Assembly: GCA_036346375.1 (NCBI GenBank)
Contig: JAYEVE010001199.1
Coordinates: 186,001 to 250,000 of the forward strand
DNA: 64,000 nt
Origin: Guadua angustifolia
Taxonomy: Eukaryota > Streptophyta > Magnoliopsida > Poales > Poaceae
Direction of reading: 5' to 3'
Position numbers and translations under genes: made by a program. Under the pieces are notes generated by a model that did no database searches, was not told where the DNA came from, and saw only the letters and a list, made by a program, of their open reading frames with translations. Shown piece by piece: positions 1 through 10,747 of the stretch (position 1 is the first letter of the stretch; every line of letters starts with the position of its first letter).

Positions 1-3
1 ATA

Positions 4-498
4 GTGGAGTGCGAGCCGAAACAGAGCAGGCGTCTCCGCATGTCTCCGCCAACGGCCAACACAGCAGAGGTGCAGGAGGGTTCCTCCTCTCGAAGAAGAA
101 GGGACAAGGGGAAGCAGCCGGCCGAGGTCCGCAACACGCAACAAATCCTTGACTCGTTGCGCAGACCATCCGGGAACCCAGGTGGTATTAACATAGGGGA
201 CGCCGGGAATCGGGATGACATGCCCATATGGGAGGGCAGAAATCCACATAAAGAAGACCAAAAAATTATGTCTTATACACCCGAGACGTACGGCATAGGC
301 CACCCAATCGGCGACAGCTGGGAGCACTGCGGATCCCCATGGAGTTCTTTCATAGTAGGGATTGAGCGTGTGTCGAGGACAAGTCGCAATATTAGAACGG
401 GTCGTAATATGCGTAAAATGTCTTACATCATTCTCGTCGTATCAGATAGGCGAACGATCATTTGTTCCACCATGACGCAACAAAGTGCTTTTCGTTAG
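4..498 (+). other. Open frame at window edge, unrecognised
   Basis: A frame of about 164 codons is open at the left edge of the window, so its true start is not visible. The first third is basic, low-complexity sequence (for example SSSRRRRDKGKQPAEV); the rest shows no domain I recognise. It runs straight into AT-rich repeat DNA at about 500. It could be the end of a decayed retroelement gag-like gene or a chance frame. I do not assign a function. Confidence 0.15.
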
Positions 499-499
499 T

Positions 500-709
500 T
501 AGTTCACATCCGTTGTAATACCCTTGTAATATAATCTAATCTATTTCTTATTTTATCATCCGAACTTTTTGTATGTGCCCTTATATATGTATTGTTCGAA
601 TTTTAAAAAATTCCTCATATCTTAAAATCATTTGAAATTTTTATGGTAATATCGCTGATTTATCAGGAACCTCCATAGAAAGTTTAAAAAAATTTCGACG
701 TCGTAAAAG
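500..709. repeat. Fragment of AT-rich interspersed repeat
   Basis: Phrases such as 'catttgaaatttttatggtaat' and 'caggaacctccatagaaagttt' recur in the large AT-rich repeat copies near 37.1, 42.7 and 49.6 kb. This is a short internal piece of that family, interrupted on its right by the 189-bp tandem array. No coding potential is seen. Confidence 0.5.
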
Positions 710-1283
710 TTTCCATGGTTTCGTGGCCGCGAGTGCCTTCTCCGATTTTCGCAAAAAAATACCGGAGCAACGTCTGGCCATCTCGCCTATACATAAGTGG
801 TAGCCCGCGTTGTGTAGGTCACCCTTGATTTTTTCCGTATTTTTTGGACCGTGTCCGGCCTGTCCCGCGGGGCTACGAAAACCCCTAAGTAGCCACGATT
901 TCCATGGTTTCGTAGTCGCGAGCGCCTTTTTCGATTTTCGCAACAAAATACCGGAGCAACGTCTGGCCATCTCGCCCGTACGTAACTGGTAGCCCGCGTT
1001 GCGTACGCCGCCCTTGATTTTTTCCGTATTTTTTGGACCGTGTCCGGCCTGTCCCACGGGGCTACGAAAACCCCTAAGTGTCCACAATTTCCGTGGTTTA
1101 CTGGCCGTGAGTGCCTTTTCCGATTTTAGTAACAAAATGCCGGGGCAACGTCCGGCCATCTCGCTGGCACTGAAGTGGTATCCCACATTGCGTAGGCCGC
1201 CCGTAATTTTTCGGCCATATTCGGCGGACCCTACGAGGCTACAAAAATACCTAAGAGATATGCGTATCACTAACGAATTATAA
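710..1283. repeat. 189-bp tandem array, three units
   Basis: Units start at about 710, 899 and 1088, marked by TTTCCATGG or TTTCCGTGG, so the spacing is 189 bp. Each unit holds the same landmarks in order: a CGCGAGTGCC-like box, a CCGGAGCAACGTCTGGCC box, the run TTGATTTTTTCCG, and GGACCGTGTCCGGCCTG. Because 189 is a multiple of three, the minus strand stays open for 247 codons (641-1384) as a 63-residue repeat. The units are close but not identical. It looks like a small satellite or an amplified subrepeat of a transposon. A real repeat protein is possible but unsupported, since no start context or domain is visible. Confidence 0.75.
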
Positions 1284-1409
1284 TAATTTTTCCGGATCAT
1301 TATATGACAATAAGTTTTTTTTCTAATTCTTCCCGGTTCAATACAACAATTATTGTACAAACAATTTACAACAAAAATTGCCAAACAAAAAAAATCTAAA
1401 ACGGGGGGC

Positions 1410-1580
1410 TAGTAGTCGCCAATGGTCGCCAAACCGTTTGGCGACTACTTAGTAGTCGCCGAACGGCGTGGCGACAACTGCTTGAACTGGCTATTAATGC
1501 CTCAACGCGTGGGATTAGGGTGTTGTCGCCAAACGGTTTGGCGACTACCCTATTATCGCCAAACGGTTTGGCGACCGGAT
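1410..1580. repeat. Cluster of GTCGCC...GGCGAC palindromes
   Basis: The near-perfect palindrome GTCGCCAAACCGTTTGGCGAC-type motif occurs at about 1427-1447, again near 1525-1547, and from about 1555 to 1577, with a half-similar copy (GTCGCCGAACGGCGTGGCGAC) near 1455-1475. Each could fold into a tight hairpin. The adjacent sequence at 1664-1712 is shared with 12797-12842. No gene is seen here. The most likely explanation is internal structure of a non-autonomous transposon. Confidence 0.6.
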
Positions 1581-1712
1581 ATTATTTCTGCAATTTTTTT
1601 AATGCGCATATTAATGTCGCAATTTCGAATTAAAATAATATTATTTAAAAAAAATTCTCAACTCGCTGGTTCCACGTAGGATATGCGTGCACCTGTCGGG
1701 CAGAAGAATACA

Positions 1713-1910
1713 AGGTCTGATGGACATGGACTAAGTCGGTGGTGGTCAATGACCAAGGTCTGAGTATATTCTCCCCGATCAAGGGGTACATTACATATTT
1801 ACATATAGAGGCTGATGGACTAAGTCTTGTTCAGACAACTGCTATGGATAACAAGTCATTAAATACAAATTGCTTAATCCTTGTCGGAAAAGTTTAGACT
1901 CAATTCAAAG
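1713..1910 (+). repeat. Fragment of the repeat found in the inverted-duplication arms
   Basis: The stretch holding GGTCTGAGTATATTCTCCCC, a block about 'taga ggctgat', and TCATTAAATACAAATTGC is shared with 6590-6730 in the left duplication arm and, reversed, with about 59230-59640 in the right arm. It shows that part of the arm sequence is itself an interspersed repeat. No coding sequence is seen. Confidence 0.6.
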
Positions 1911-2136
1911 TTTTTAATATTTACATTTTCCTGAAAGAATTGGAAGAATAAGAGGGTAGAACATTTTTATTTTGTGAATTAATTATGCTATTCCATCTGT
2001 TTTGATATATAGCAAAACAAAATCACACGAGACATTTTTTTGCAACGGATAACCTACGCACAACTCCAGTTTCACAACACCATATTTGTTTGTGGTGAGT
2101 TCCAAAAACGGTTCAATTCAACCAATGGTTACACCC

Positions 2137-2254
2137 TTTAAGCGTGAAGAAATCGACGAGAGGCCAGAGGGGCCACGTGCCCCCAAGGCTAACCATTTAA
2201 GCGTGAAGAAATCGACGAGAGGCCAGGGGGGCCACGTGCCCCCCAAGGCAATTT
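2137..2254. repeat. 59-bp tandem duplication
   Basis: Two units begin with TTTAAGCGTGAAGAAATCG at 2137 and 2196, each ending in a GGCCACGTGCCCCC-type stretch. The pair sits at the left end of the AT-rich repeat that follows, the same position taken by the 51-bp duplication at 7917-8018 in a related element. Confidence 0.75.
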
Positions 2255-3410
2255 GCAAAAAAACCCATTGATTCCTTGAAATTGCAGATAAGTCCTTTTG
2301 AATTACAAATAAGTCCTTTGTAATTTTTGTGAGAGGAAGATTTTTATTTTTCTTGGCGTTTAGGTCCCTCGACGCGTTATTTTACTGGAAAAACCTCCGT
2401 TAATTTGAATCGCGAACAAGCCCTTTTCTAATTTTTCGGGGATAGCTAACGTGTCCAAAAAGATAACAAACAGGTCCCTGGTTCTTACGTTCGAGTCCTT
2501 TCTCCGCTTTTTCCCGAAAAATGTTTTCGTCAAAAAAACCAGAAAAAATATTTTCGCCACACAAAAACACGGAAAAATGTTTTCGTCACAAAAAAACACA
2601 ATTCGTCAAAGGTTTATAGCAACTTATGGATTTACCAGCGGGTCATAAACATGGGATTTTTTAAAAAATATAGATTCGTCAGAAGATTTATAGCGAGCCA
2701 CGATTCACGGCGGGTCCTAACGACCCATTTTTTAACAAACACAAAAAACAAAAACCAGATAAATCGAAGGTTTATAGCGGTTCATGGATTGACCACGTCC
2801 GAAAGCGACTTTTAAAAAGGAAATACATAGAAAAAAACGGCCGCACTTTTCTTTTAAAAAAACAAAAAAAACACAGATTCAGACCGCAATTTTCTAAATA
2901 AAACACGCATCGACCAAAAAAACGCGGATTCGTCGAGGGTTTATAACAATTTATGGATTTGCCAACGGGTGGGTCATAACCGTGTGTTTTTTTAAAAAAA
3001 ACGTAGATTCGTCCAGAGATTTATAGCGACTCATAAATTCGCCGGTGGGTCCTAACGACCCATTTTTTTTAGCAAACACAAAAAACAAAGAAACGATCAA
3101 ATATCCCGAAATGCGTAAAAAAACAACCACGGTTTTCTTAAAAAAACGCAGTTCGTCGAATGTTTATAGTAACCCGTAGATTAAACACGGATTCGTCGAA
3201 GGTTTGTAATAGCCCGTGGATTCGCCAGTGGGTCCTACCGATCTATTTTATTTAAAAATTACGGAAATCGAAAATTCGACAAAATTTATCAGATTTTTTC
3301 CAAAAAAAAACGGACTAGAATTTGTACGGCGCAACAGAAGCGCGCTATCTGAGCTAGTAGTTTTGACAGCATAAACCCTTGCAGCGTCGCGCGCCAAGCA
3401 TCATTATTCT
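2255..3410. repeat. AT-rich interspersed repeat, family shared with 8.05, 13.3 and 14.2 kb
   Basis: The first half (about 2280-2620) aligns with 8050-8300, sharing blocks such as GTCCTTTGTAATTTTTGTGAG and CCCTTTTCTAATTTTT. The second half is built from degenerate units carrying TTCGTCGAAGGTTTATAGC and GGGTCCTAACGACCCATTTT, also seen at 13550-14030 and 14325-14610. It ends near GC-rich boxes of the form GCAGCGTCGCGCG. No open coding domain is visible. It is probably a non-autonomous mobile element whose class I cannot fix. Confidence 0.55.
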
Positions 3411-3654
3411 ATATAATAAGGCATAAGGACGCACACAACACACGCGAGTGTATGTCCACTGCATACACCAAGGAAATTTTATGGAGGCCTCAGGACCTCC
3501 GAAGCGCATTGCACACTCCATACGCAGGACCGTTCCAAAGATTTTGGGGGCCCGAGGTGAGCTAAATCAAATGGCCGTTTTATTGACTAAAAGAAAGAAA
3601 TAACTGAGACAATGAATAAATGATTCATTGATTCATACCTTTTATACAGTGGTT

Positions 3655-3890
3655 CAAAACTTCGACGGCGGGGAGTGCACCAGCACGCAGCTGGTCGGCC
3701 GCTTGACCCTGACGAGACGGCGGAGATGGCGGACAGGCAGAGAATGCTAACAGCCGAAAGTGAGTCGTGTTTGGGAGCGCAGGGCGTCTCGCACAGCTGG
3801 GATCGGCAGCCAGAAAATGAAACGTCGGTCGTCGGTAATTCAATGGACCAGAAAACGAAACGTCACTACGTCAGTAATCCATAGCTACTC
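3655..3890. other. Moderately GC-rich stretch without a recognised gene
   Basis: Short open frames exist on both strands, but none has a recognisable domain. A roughly 40-bp imperfect repeat, beginning CCAGAAAATGAAACGTC and CCAGAAAACGAAACGTC, lies at 3808-3883. At about 3889 the text CTCCCTCCATCCCATATTCC resembles one end of a Stowaway-type MITE, but the matching far end is not found, so only a truncated end can be suggested. Confidence 0.3.
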
Positions 3891-4125
3891 CCTCCATCCC
3901 ATATTCCTTTGCATGCGTTGCGTAATCCCCGCGCTAATTAAGTATCCATAATTACTGCTAGCTTAATTACCGTGGAATGCTATTTAATTAAGGGTAGCAT
4001 CGTCGCACTTTTATTATTATTATTATTTTTCGCCGCCTGAGACATCAGCCAGAACAGAGATTAAGCACGCTACGAGAGGCTCGAACTCGAGCTGGCCAGC
4101 AGGAAGCGCGGAGCAGGCGCACCTG

Positions 4126-4313
4126 ATAGGCACGGCCACGGTCAAAGAGGGCAAGGAATCTGCCGAGCGTGGTGGCAGCAGACATGGATGAAGTGCGGCG
4201 GGCCACGGCATCAGGCCTGTGACCTTCCACGCGAACTGCACGGTGAGCAGAGTCGAGAGGGACCAAATGGCGCGTTTGAGCCATTTCCCTCCGGTCGACC
4301 AGGCGCGCGCTCG
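4126..4313 (-). pseudogene. DUF6490-like four-TM gene, C-terminal half, frameshifted
   Basis: On the minus strand this stretch matches the second half of the intact gene at 44964-45317. It encodes the counterpart of the 'W-LKRAIWSL-TLLTVQFAWKV' region, then a small deletion after the PWPAA motif shifts the frame. The last bases still resemble the closing 'ATTLGGFHAFFHRA' segment, in another frame. Upstream, similarity stops at 4313 in AT-rich DNA, so the first two hydrophobic segments are missing. Identity at the DNA level to the 45 kb copy is clearly higher than to the other copies, so it probably arose from the same lineage. It cannot make a family protein. It adds to evidence that this family has duplicated repeatedly within the window. 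Confidence 0.8.
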
Positions 4314-4614
4314 TAATAATTCTATTTCGTAGAAAGACTGTCTATGCTGAGCACTGGGATAAGTACTATATTATTCGGTTTTGTAAATTGGAACTACAGA
4401 GTTTTTACTTTAAAAATGGACCCTTTGGATTATAATGCCATTTGAGCCAACGACATATGGGATCATCTGAGTCAATGAAATGTAGGTCCAGTAGCAAATT
4501 TGCGAAGCCACATGTTTGAAGTGGCAAATACCCAAATCTCTCCACTAAATTACTTTTAAACTTTTATATGTTTTAATATCTTTACCTTTTAAATTTTTGG
4601 TAAATCTTGATACT

Positions 4615-4824
4615 TTTTTTTTTGAATTTTGGCCAGGAGCTCTGACATTCAGTATAGAAGAAGAGAACAATAGCTAGGCTGCAGGTGCACACACACCCAC
4701 ACACGCACACACCCCACACACTGCCTCAGCTCCCTGTGCGCACCCGAGCGAGCGCGGAGGCTCGAACCTAGGTGGTCTGCTCGCGACTCCGCGCGGCAAG
4801 CCAAACGAGCTAGCGCTCGTTCGC
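4615..4824 (-). mobile_element. tRNA-derived SINE with 16-bp target duplication
   Basis: The element is inserted on the minus strand. Its tail is the poly-T run near 4612-4622 and its head is at 4824. Read on the minus strand, the head carries a polymerase III A-box-like TAGCTCGTTTGG and a B-box-like GGTTCGAGCCT, followed by a GT-rich body and a 'CAGAGCTCCTGGCCAAAATT' tail. The flanks are exact copies of GGTAAATCTTGATACT at 4599-4614 and 4825-4840. A second member of the same family lies at 31229-31445 on the plus strand. Polymerase III transcription and LINE-driven retrotransposition are known for such elements and inferred here. Confidence 0.92.
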
Positions 4825-4840
4825 GGTAAATCTTGATACT

Positions 4841-6194
4841 AACTAAATATATATTTGATACCTTGTAGAGATGATAAAACGTCCCCGCAAACTATACTTT
4901 GTAGAAGTATGACAGTACCAGTGAGTTCCTCCCCTCAACTCGATTTCAAAAGAAAGTAATAGTACTGCTTGAGTAGGATGAGTGTACCTGTGACTCCTTT
5001 CCCAGGAAAGAACATATGTACGCCCAAATTTTTTGAAAAAAAAAACTTAGTATATAGCAAGTATATTTGGTGTATATACTATTAAGTGAGCTTAAAAATA
5101 CGTATTTCAACCTTCAAATCCATTTCAACCTATCCCACCCATTCCCTCTCCTAATCTTCCTTACACGGCCGATCGCTAAGTTCTTTCTTCCTCTATTCCT
5201 CGAGCACAACAGCACTATCCCTTCATTTCTGACACCCACAATGCTCACTTGCTCTCTTTGTGATGATGGCAAAGGCGACAGCCCAACAGTAACGAACAAG
5301 GGCTATGGGTAGGCGCAAGCCGATAGAGAGCAGGGCAGCAGATGAGCGTCAAGCAGTCACCGCACCGGCGAATAGACGAAGGCAACAGGGTAGGTAGTGG
5401 CGCTAGGAGCGATGTGTGGTAGGGCAGTCATGGCCCTAGTAGCCGCAGCGAGCACCGACTCGGGGATGAAGAGTGCAACACCGGTGACGGCTAGTGGGTC
5501 AAGGTGACAGTGTCCAGTAGGGCAATGAGCAGCGCGCGACGTGTTGCATGGCAGCCCAATGCCGTGCGAGCATCGAGTCAAGATGGAAGATGTGACACCA
5601 GCGGCAACCGACGGGGCAGGAAGCGGTGCTAAAATAGCAGGCAACATCTAAGCATTCAGCATGGACAACTATACAAGTGAATTTAATTCTTGATTGCCAA
5701 ATCTGAAATCTCCAATTCACAACTCTATCAACGTTGTGTTAATTTGTAACAGTAAATCATGGCTTTTTAAATGTAGCATGTAGCGCATTCAAAAATAGAG
5801 AGGAAATATATAGATTTGAAATCCCCAATTCATAAATCTCTAAATTATTTTAGGTGTTATCTCTATTAAGAACAACTTGTACTTCGTATTTTTTTATATT
5901 GTAAATCTTTATATTTTACATTGAACAATATTTTTATAACTTCTAACACCTATTTCAGAAATCCCGGATCCGCCACTGAATAAGACCTGCTCGGTGCTCA
6001 CTTGCTTCGTCCGTTGGCCCACTGGCCTAGCTTGTGCAGTCACTGCATGTGAGCGTCATGCTGTGCCGAAAACACTGTGCCATTTTTCACTGTAATAGTT
6101 ACTGTACTAATGCACTGTTGAACTATCCAGACCATCTGTTCACTCAATCGGACGATTTTGGCCTACGAGAACTGCTTAAGTTTCAATCTCCATA
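4841..6194. other. Intergenic, no gene recognised
   Basis: This stretch is AT-rich at both ends, with a GC-richer middle (about 5290-5650) that gives only short overlapping frames on both strands. The frames do not agree with any family I know, and no splice-supported gene model emerges. I see no transposon ends with convincing target duplications. Confidence 0.3.
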
Positions 6195-6779
6195 GGGACT
6201 ATACAGAGTCAGAGGTTTAGATGGATTCAAGCCTTCTTTAGAGAGAGTAACAACCCTACTCCTATGCTCTTGTTTTTAATCACAATGAAATGTCTAAGAT
6301 TGCTTTACAGTAAATGTATTGTGATCTCTTGTTTTCTCTTTTCTGCCGTCTGATGCCCTCCTTAGATAGCGTTGGCAATTGGCTCCTACTGAGAGATGCC
6401 TTATTGGTGTCGGCTATCTGCAAGTGTCGTTGTTGTTGGTGAGATGTTCTTCTCACATGGTTGTCACGATGTTATTACACTGTTATTGTCCGCGGTGTAA
6501 GGGCGTCCATTGTCCGCGATGAATTTTTATCTCCTGTCAGAAGTTTAGGCCCATGTTAATAGACATCTTCGATAGAGGGTGGTCGATGATCAACAAGGTC
6601 TGAGTATATTCTCCCCGGTCAAGGAATAAATATAGAGGCTGATTGACCAAGTCCTGTTCCGGCAACCACCATGGGTAAAGAGTCATTAAATACAAATTGC
6701 TTAATCCTTGTCGGAAAAGTTTTTAATCTCAATTCAAAGTCCCAAATTTGAAATCTTTGAATCTGGATTGGAAGTTCCT

Positions 6780-6970
6780 GAATTTAAAAGGCGTTGGATC
6801 TCGAGTTGAATCAAAAGCATCAAAAAAATTTAATTCTCGAGTTAAAATTGAAAGCCTCATTAGTTGAAAGTTGTTAATTCTCGGATTAAAATTTGAAAAT
6901 TTCGTCAGTTGAAAGTAGTTGATTCTTCTGTTAAAATTTGAAAGATTCGTCAGGTTGCAAGCCCCACCTC
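6780..6970. repeat. Imperfect ~50-bp tandem repeats in the duplication arm
   Basis: Units of the form 'AATTCTC-GTTAAAATTGAAAG-TTAGTTGAAAGT' recur three to four times. The reversed copies are at about 58990-59200 in the right arm, so the tandem structure predates the duplication. The minus-strand frame here (FNRRINYF, FNPRINNF) is a by-product of the repeats, not a gene. Confidence 0.65.
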
Positions 6971-7907
6971 CTTGTTGAAAGCTCATCGGTGGGCACTCAT
7001 TCTTGACTAGAGGAAGCGTGCGCTAGCTCCCTTGCTAGCGCGTGAGAGTGGGATAGCAGCACCCTTATCCATCATGCAAATTATTGTTTGATAAAAATTC
7101 ATTCGAAATTTGGGTTGTGGATACCCCTCCAACGATTCAACTGACTCACCCAACCACTTAAAAATCGGAGTAACCCTATTAGCCGCCCGACGGATGCTGC
7201 TCCGCCTCCACCTGACGAGCCACCGCCTTACCGCTCGACACCGGAGCGCCTCCGACGAGCCCGTCCCTCACCACTAGATGCTTCTCTCCTTCCCCACTAT
7301 AAGCCTTCCGTATCTCTGACGGCTCCACCTCCGATGATCCTATAGTGACGGGTGACGACGCATCTCCTTAACATAAGGAAAATGACATGCGGTGGCGCAT
7401 CTCTCTCATATATAAAAAAAGATGGGAGGCATATGGCAGAGCTTGCTCTTGTCAGAGGGTCGTTCGATGGCGTTCACAAGAGACGAGGATTTGATGTGCC
7501 TTAATATAAAAAAGGAAGGGAGGCATACGGCGGAGCGTGCTCTTGTTGGAGGGTTGTTCGGTGACGCTCATCGGAGACGAGGAGTCGCGGACTACGCGCC
7601 TCGGAGCATGAATCTTCGAGCGATTGCAAGGTCAGAGATTCTACTGATTTATATAAAAAATAATCATAGATATATAGCAATTATGTACTTATAAATATAT
7701 ATGATATTGTCAGCAGTAGTGTTTCATTGAATTATGGAGTGCATATAGCAAATTCTAGAAGATTTTTCCCCTTAAGCTTGTGTATTTAGGGAATATGTGT
7801 GATCCTTATCTATTGTTCAATCAGTTGATAAGCTTGAGCATTTAATTTGACAGATGCGATACGGTGGAAGGATAGAAAAGCATAAGCTTCAGATCGAACT
7901 ATACTAC

Positions 7908-9024
7908 CTTTCCTATTCTTCGAAGCATTCGCGCGCTCAGGACGATTTGAACCGAGCCGGCGGCTATTCTTCGAAGCATTCGCGCGCTCAGGACGATTTG
8001 AGCCGAGCCGGCGGGTCGGCTCGAGTCGGCTGGCCGGCTTGGCTCAAAAAAAATTTTCGCGATTTGGTCCTTTTGTAAATTACGAATAGGTTCTTCGCGA
8101 TTTTTTGTGAGAGAAAGATTTTTCCCTCTAAATTTGCGTTCGGGTCCCTCGTGCGCCATTTTACGAAAAGAACCTCCCGTTAAATTCAAATCGTGAACAA
8201 ACCCTTTTCTAATTTTTAAGGATAGCGGACAAGTCCAAAAACGTAACATTCAGGTCCTTGCTCTTTAAGTCTAGGTCCTTTCTCCGTTTTTCTCAGAAAA
8301 AAAATGTTTTTATCACTAGAAATATGTATGCATTTCTATCTCTAGATTTTTTCCCATCTCGATTTCCCATCTCGATCTCTAATATTTTTTAAAGCATGTA
8401 TTATTACTCCACGAACACGTCGATCTCGATATTTTTAAAACATGTATTATTACTCGTGAGCGCCAGAGAGTGTTAAGCTCGACAAAACAAGGTTGTCATC
8501 TCTAATAATTTTTAGCCTTTTCCTCTAGACTTTTTTCCCCCGCGGTTTTCCATTTCGGCCTCCAATATTTTTCAAATAATTAAATCGTCGAAAGAGATAT
8601 TTCTACAACTCTATCTCTCTATTTTTTCCCCATTTTGACGATTTAAAAAATAAAACGCCGCTTTTTCTACGGAAAAACGACACGCACGGCGTGTTACGCC
8701 GCAGGTTTTTAATATTTTTAAAAACATGTATTATTACTCGGCGAACGCGTAGAGTATTAAACTAGACAAAAAGAAGGTTGACATCTCTAATAATTTTTCA
8801 CCCTTTTCCCTCTAGACTTTTTCCCCGCCGTGGTTTTCCAGTTCGGTCTCCAATATTTTCCAAATAGTTCGTCGAAAGAGATATTTCTACAACTCTATCT
8901 CTCTATTTTTTCCCCATTTCGCTCATTATTTCAACGATTTAGAAAATTAGACGCCGCCAAAAAAAACATTTTTTCTTCGAAAAAACGACACGCGCGGTGT
9001 GTTACGCCGCAGAAAATTTCCTAG
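7908..9024. mobile_element. Insertion of unclear class with 8-bp target duplication
   Basis: The flanks are TATACTAC at 7900-7907 and TATACCAC at 9025-9032, while the right duplication arm has one uninterrupted TATACTAC at this place. The insertion is therefore younger than the segmental duplication. It begins with a 51-bp tandem pair (7917-8018), continues with the AT-rich sequence shared with 2280-2620, and ends after GC-rich boxes (ACGACACGCGCGGTGTG) and TTTCCTAG. The CTAG end resembles a Helitron, but Helitrons do not duplicate their target. No terminal inverted repeat is evident. No transposase gene is present. Confidence 0.75.
7917..8018. repeat. 51-bp tandem duplication
   Basis: Two units start with TTCTTCGAAGCATTCGCGCG at 7917 and 7968 and differ by very few bases. 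They lie just inside the left end of the 7908-9024 insertion. Confidence 0.85.
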
Positions 9025-9150
9025 TATACCACATAGATCATATAGAATGCGAATAATGAGAGGGGCACCGTGACCAAATCCTCTTCATTAGTTTTACTAG
9101 AACACGGAGAAATAAACAAAATCCAAACTGTCCTCTATCGAACCAAATAG

Positions 9151-10250
9151 TCAAGTGAACGGATAGGCTACTCTAGCGTAAAATTAAAATTTTCTACCAT
9201 ATAACTAAGGAATCACTATAAATTATAGACCATAAAATTATCACTAGACACACAGACCCGTAGCGGAAATAGAGTTGATATAGCGTGTTAGTGCGGTTGT
9301 AGTCGTACTAGCCTTGCATCTCCTTCAACAGCTCCTCGTGACCGTCACAGGTTGCGGATCGTCTTTATCACCATCAGAGGTTATGAATCGTTCTGGCGTT
9401 GAAGCTTCATAGCATTGTCTCTAAGGTATCCACACGTACGGAGCAGAGACGCTACATGCCAGAGTACTAGTGCCAGCTGCGCGGTTTTAGACGAAGAAGG
9501 TGTGACGGCTAGAGTTTCAGAAATTCTGAATTCCTATAGTGTCTCTTAACCCTGAGGGCATCCGTAATGGTGCCTAGTTAGCTATATCTATAAGAAGTTC
9601 ATATCAGCATCTATCCTATGTGGCAAGCAATTAAATGAAGAGAGAGAGCGCTGCTATCTACAGACCTGTAGATTGTCTATTAATTAAATGAAGAAAGAGA
9701 GAGAGAGCACTCTATTAATTAAAAATAGCTATAGACATCTATATAGATTCATCATTGCAAGGGTTTACTATAGCATGGCATATAGATGACATGGATCTTA
9801 CTATAGAGAGCAATTATCTTTAACTATTGCGGATGCCCCGAACCCACCCCCTCTTATATAGGCGCCCCACAATAGGTCTCTACATTAAAAACTCATTAGA
9901 AAGTCTCTACATTAAAAGCTCATTAGAAATTCAAAACCCATCAAAATTCGGATCACCATCCAATTAAGTTCCAACCCTTTAAGCGTGCAACCCTATAGGT
10001 ACATATATACTTGACATGGCCCAAGTATTTTTATTCGACCATTAATCGGTAGTGGTTCCTAGTAGGACGTGCCGACTCCTTAACAATGCTTAGTTATATG
10101 CATTTTCTTTTGCCTCATGATATCGGTCAAACCTAAGGTTGGTATGTGTCATCCTTGTTTAGATAGCTCGATCACTCTTTCTTGATTATGTGATTTATAT
10201 ATATCATAAACGTAAGAAATATAATCAAGCCTTTAGACATATCTCTAACA
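9151..10250 (-). mobile_element. Solo LTR of a retrotransposon, minus strand
   Basis: The insertion is flanked by AATAG at 9146-9150 and 10251-10255, and the right duplication arm has the empty site. Read on the minus strand it begins TGTTAGAGATATGTC, a form common in Ty1/copia-type LTRs, and ends ...TTCACTTGA, so the expected final CA is altered. No gag-pol coding sequence is present, as expected after recombination between two LTRs. A MITE (9556-9838) is nested inside. The 5-bp duplication and the size (1.1 kb) fit an LTR. Confidence 0.75.
9556..9838. mobile_element. MITE with 16-bp imperfect terminal inverted repeats
   Basis: The ends are GGGCATCCGTAATGGT and, reversed, GGGCATCCGCAATAGT, a 14/16 match. 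The interior is AT-rich with ATTAAATGAAGA-type repeats and no coding sequence. The flanking bases do not show a clear target duplication, so the superfamily is uncertain. It lies inside the solo LTR and is therefore younger than it. Confidence 0.75.
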
Positions 10251-10393
10251 AATAGAACTCGGTGAAATTACTCCTGCCTTAGAAATTAAGTAGGAAAACA
10301 GGCAGTAATAATCACTTGGGCCTGTATAGGGATCAGATCCCCCTGTATATCCAGACAAAGCCCTAGGGGATTCTGCAAACCTGCTATCCAACT

Positions 10394-10747
10394 TTAGGGA
10401 TTAACAAAGAAAGCCCAGTATCCGCCAATGGCTGTCGCGGCGGCCATAAGCCATACCATGGCGGCCACGAAGGACGGCATGAGCGGCGCCACCCTCGACG
10501 CGAACAACGTACTGAGCAGCGTGGAGAGAACCCAAATTACAGCCTTCACCTTGCCCCTGTCCTCCGGGCGTGTACGCTCGAACTTGCGCAGGAAATGGAA
10601 TAGCAGCAGCAACGCCGCGTAGGCGAAGACTACGAACGCCAGTGAGCCGGGGTCACCCTGCGATTTGTAGATGGCCAGAAGGGAGTTGCAGGTTAGCGCA
10701 GCGAAGCCAACCTTCGTGAGGAGGCAGTGGCGATCATCCCGGTCCAT
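10394..10747 (-). CDS. Small four-TM protein, DUF6490-like (copy A)
   Basis: This intact single-exon gene encodes 117 residues. Four hydrophobic segments are visible, at about residues 10-27, 36-53, 68-86 and 92-114. A basic, charged loop between segments two and three (RKFERTRPEDRGKVK) suggests a hairpin-like polytopic membrane protein. The family is grass-rich and, to my knowledge, has no assigned function; I believe it is DUF6490, from memory. The start follows a TATA-like box by 92 bp, and the start region matches copy E base for base. Copy E at 56839-57192 differs at only 8 of 117 residues. My hand count gives 8 replacement and 10 silent base changes, which points to selection on the protein. 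It lies in the left arm of the inverted duplication. Confidence 0.88.
   Translation of the reverse strand: MDRDDRHCLLTKVGFAALTCNSLLAIYKSQGDPGSLAFVVFAYAALLLLFHFLRKFERTRPEDRGKVKAVIWVLSTLLSTLFASRVAPLMPSFVAAMVWLMAAATAIGGYWAFFVNP

Noticed and set aside
641..1384. 247-codon frame read as a real repeat protein
   Set aside because: Explained by a tandem unit of 189 bp; no start context, leader or domain supports it, so it is reported only as an array and a question.
7908..9024. Helitron on the basis of its CTAG end
   Set aside because: The 8-bp duplication, confirmed by the empty site in the other arm, is not produced by Helitrons.
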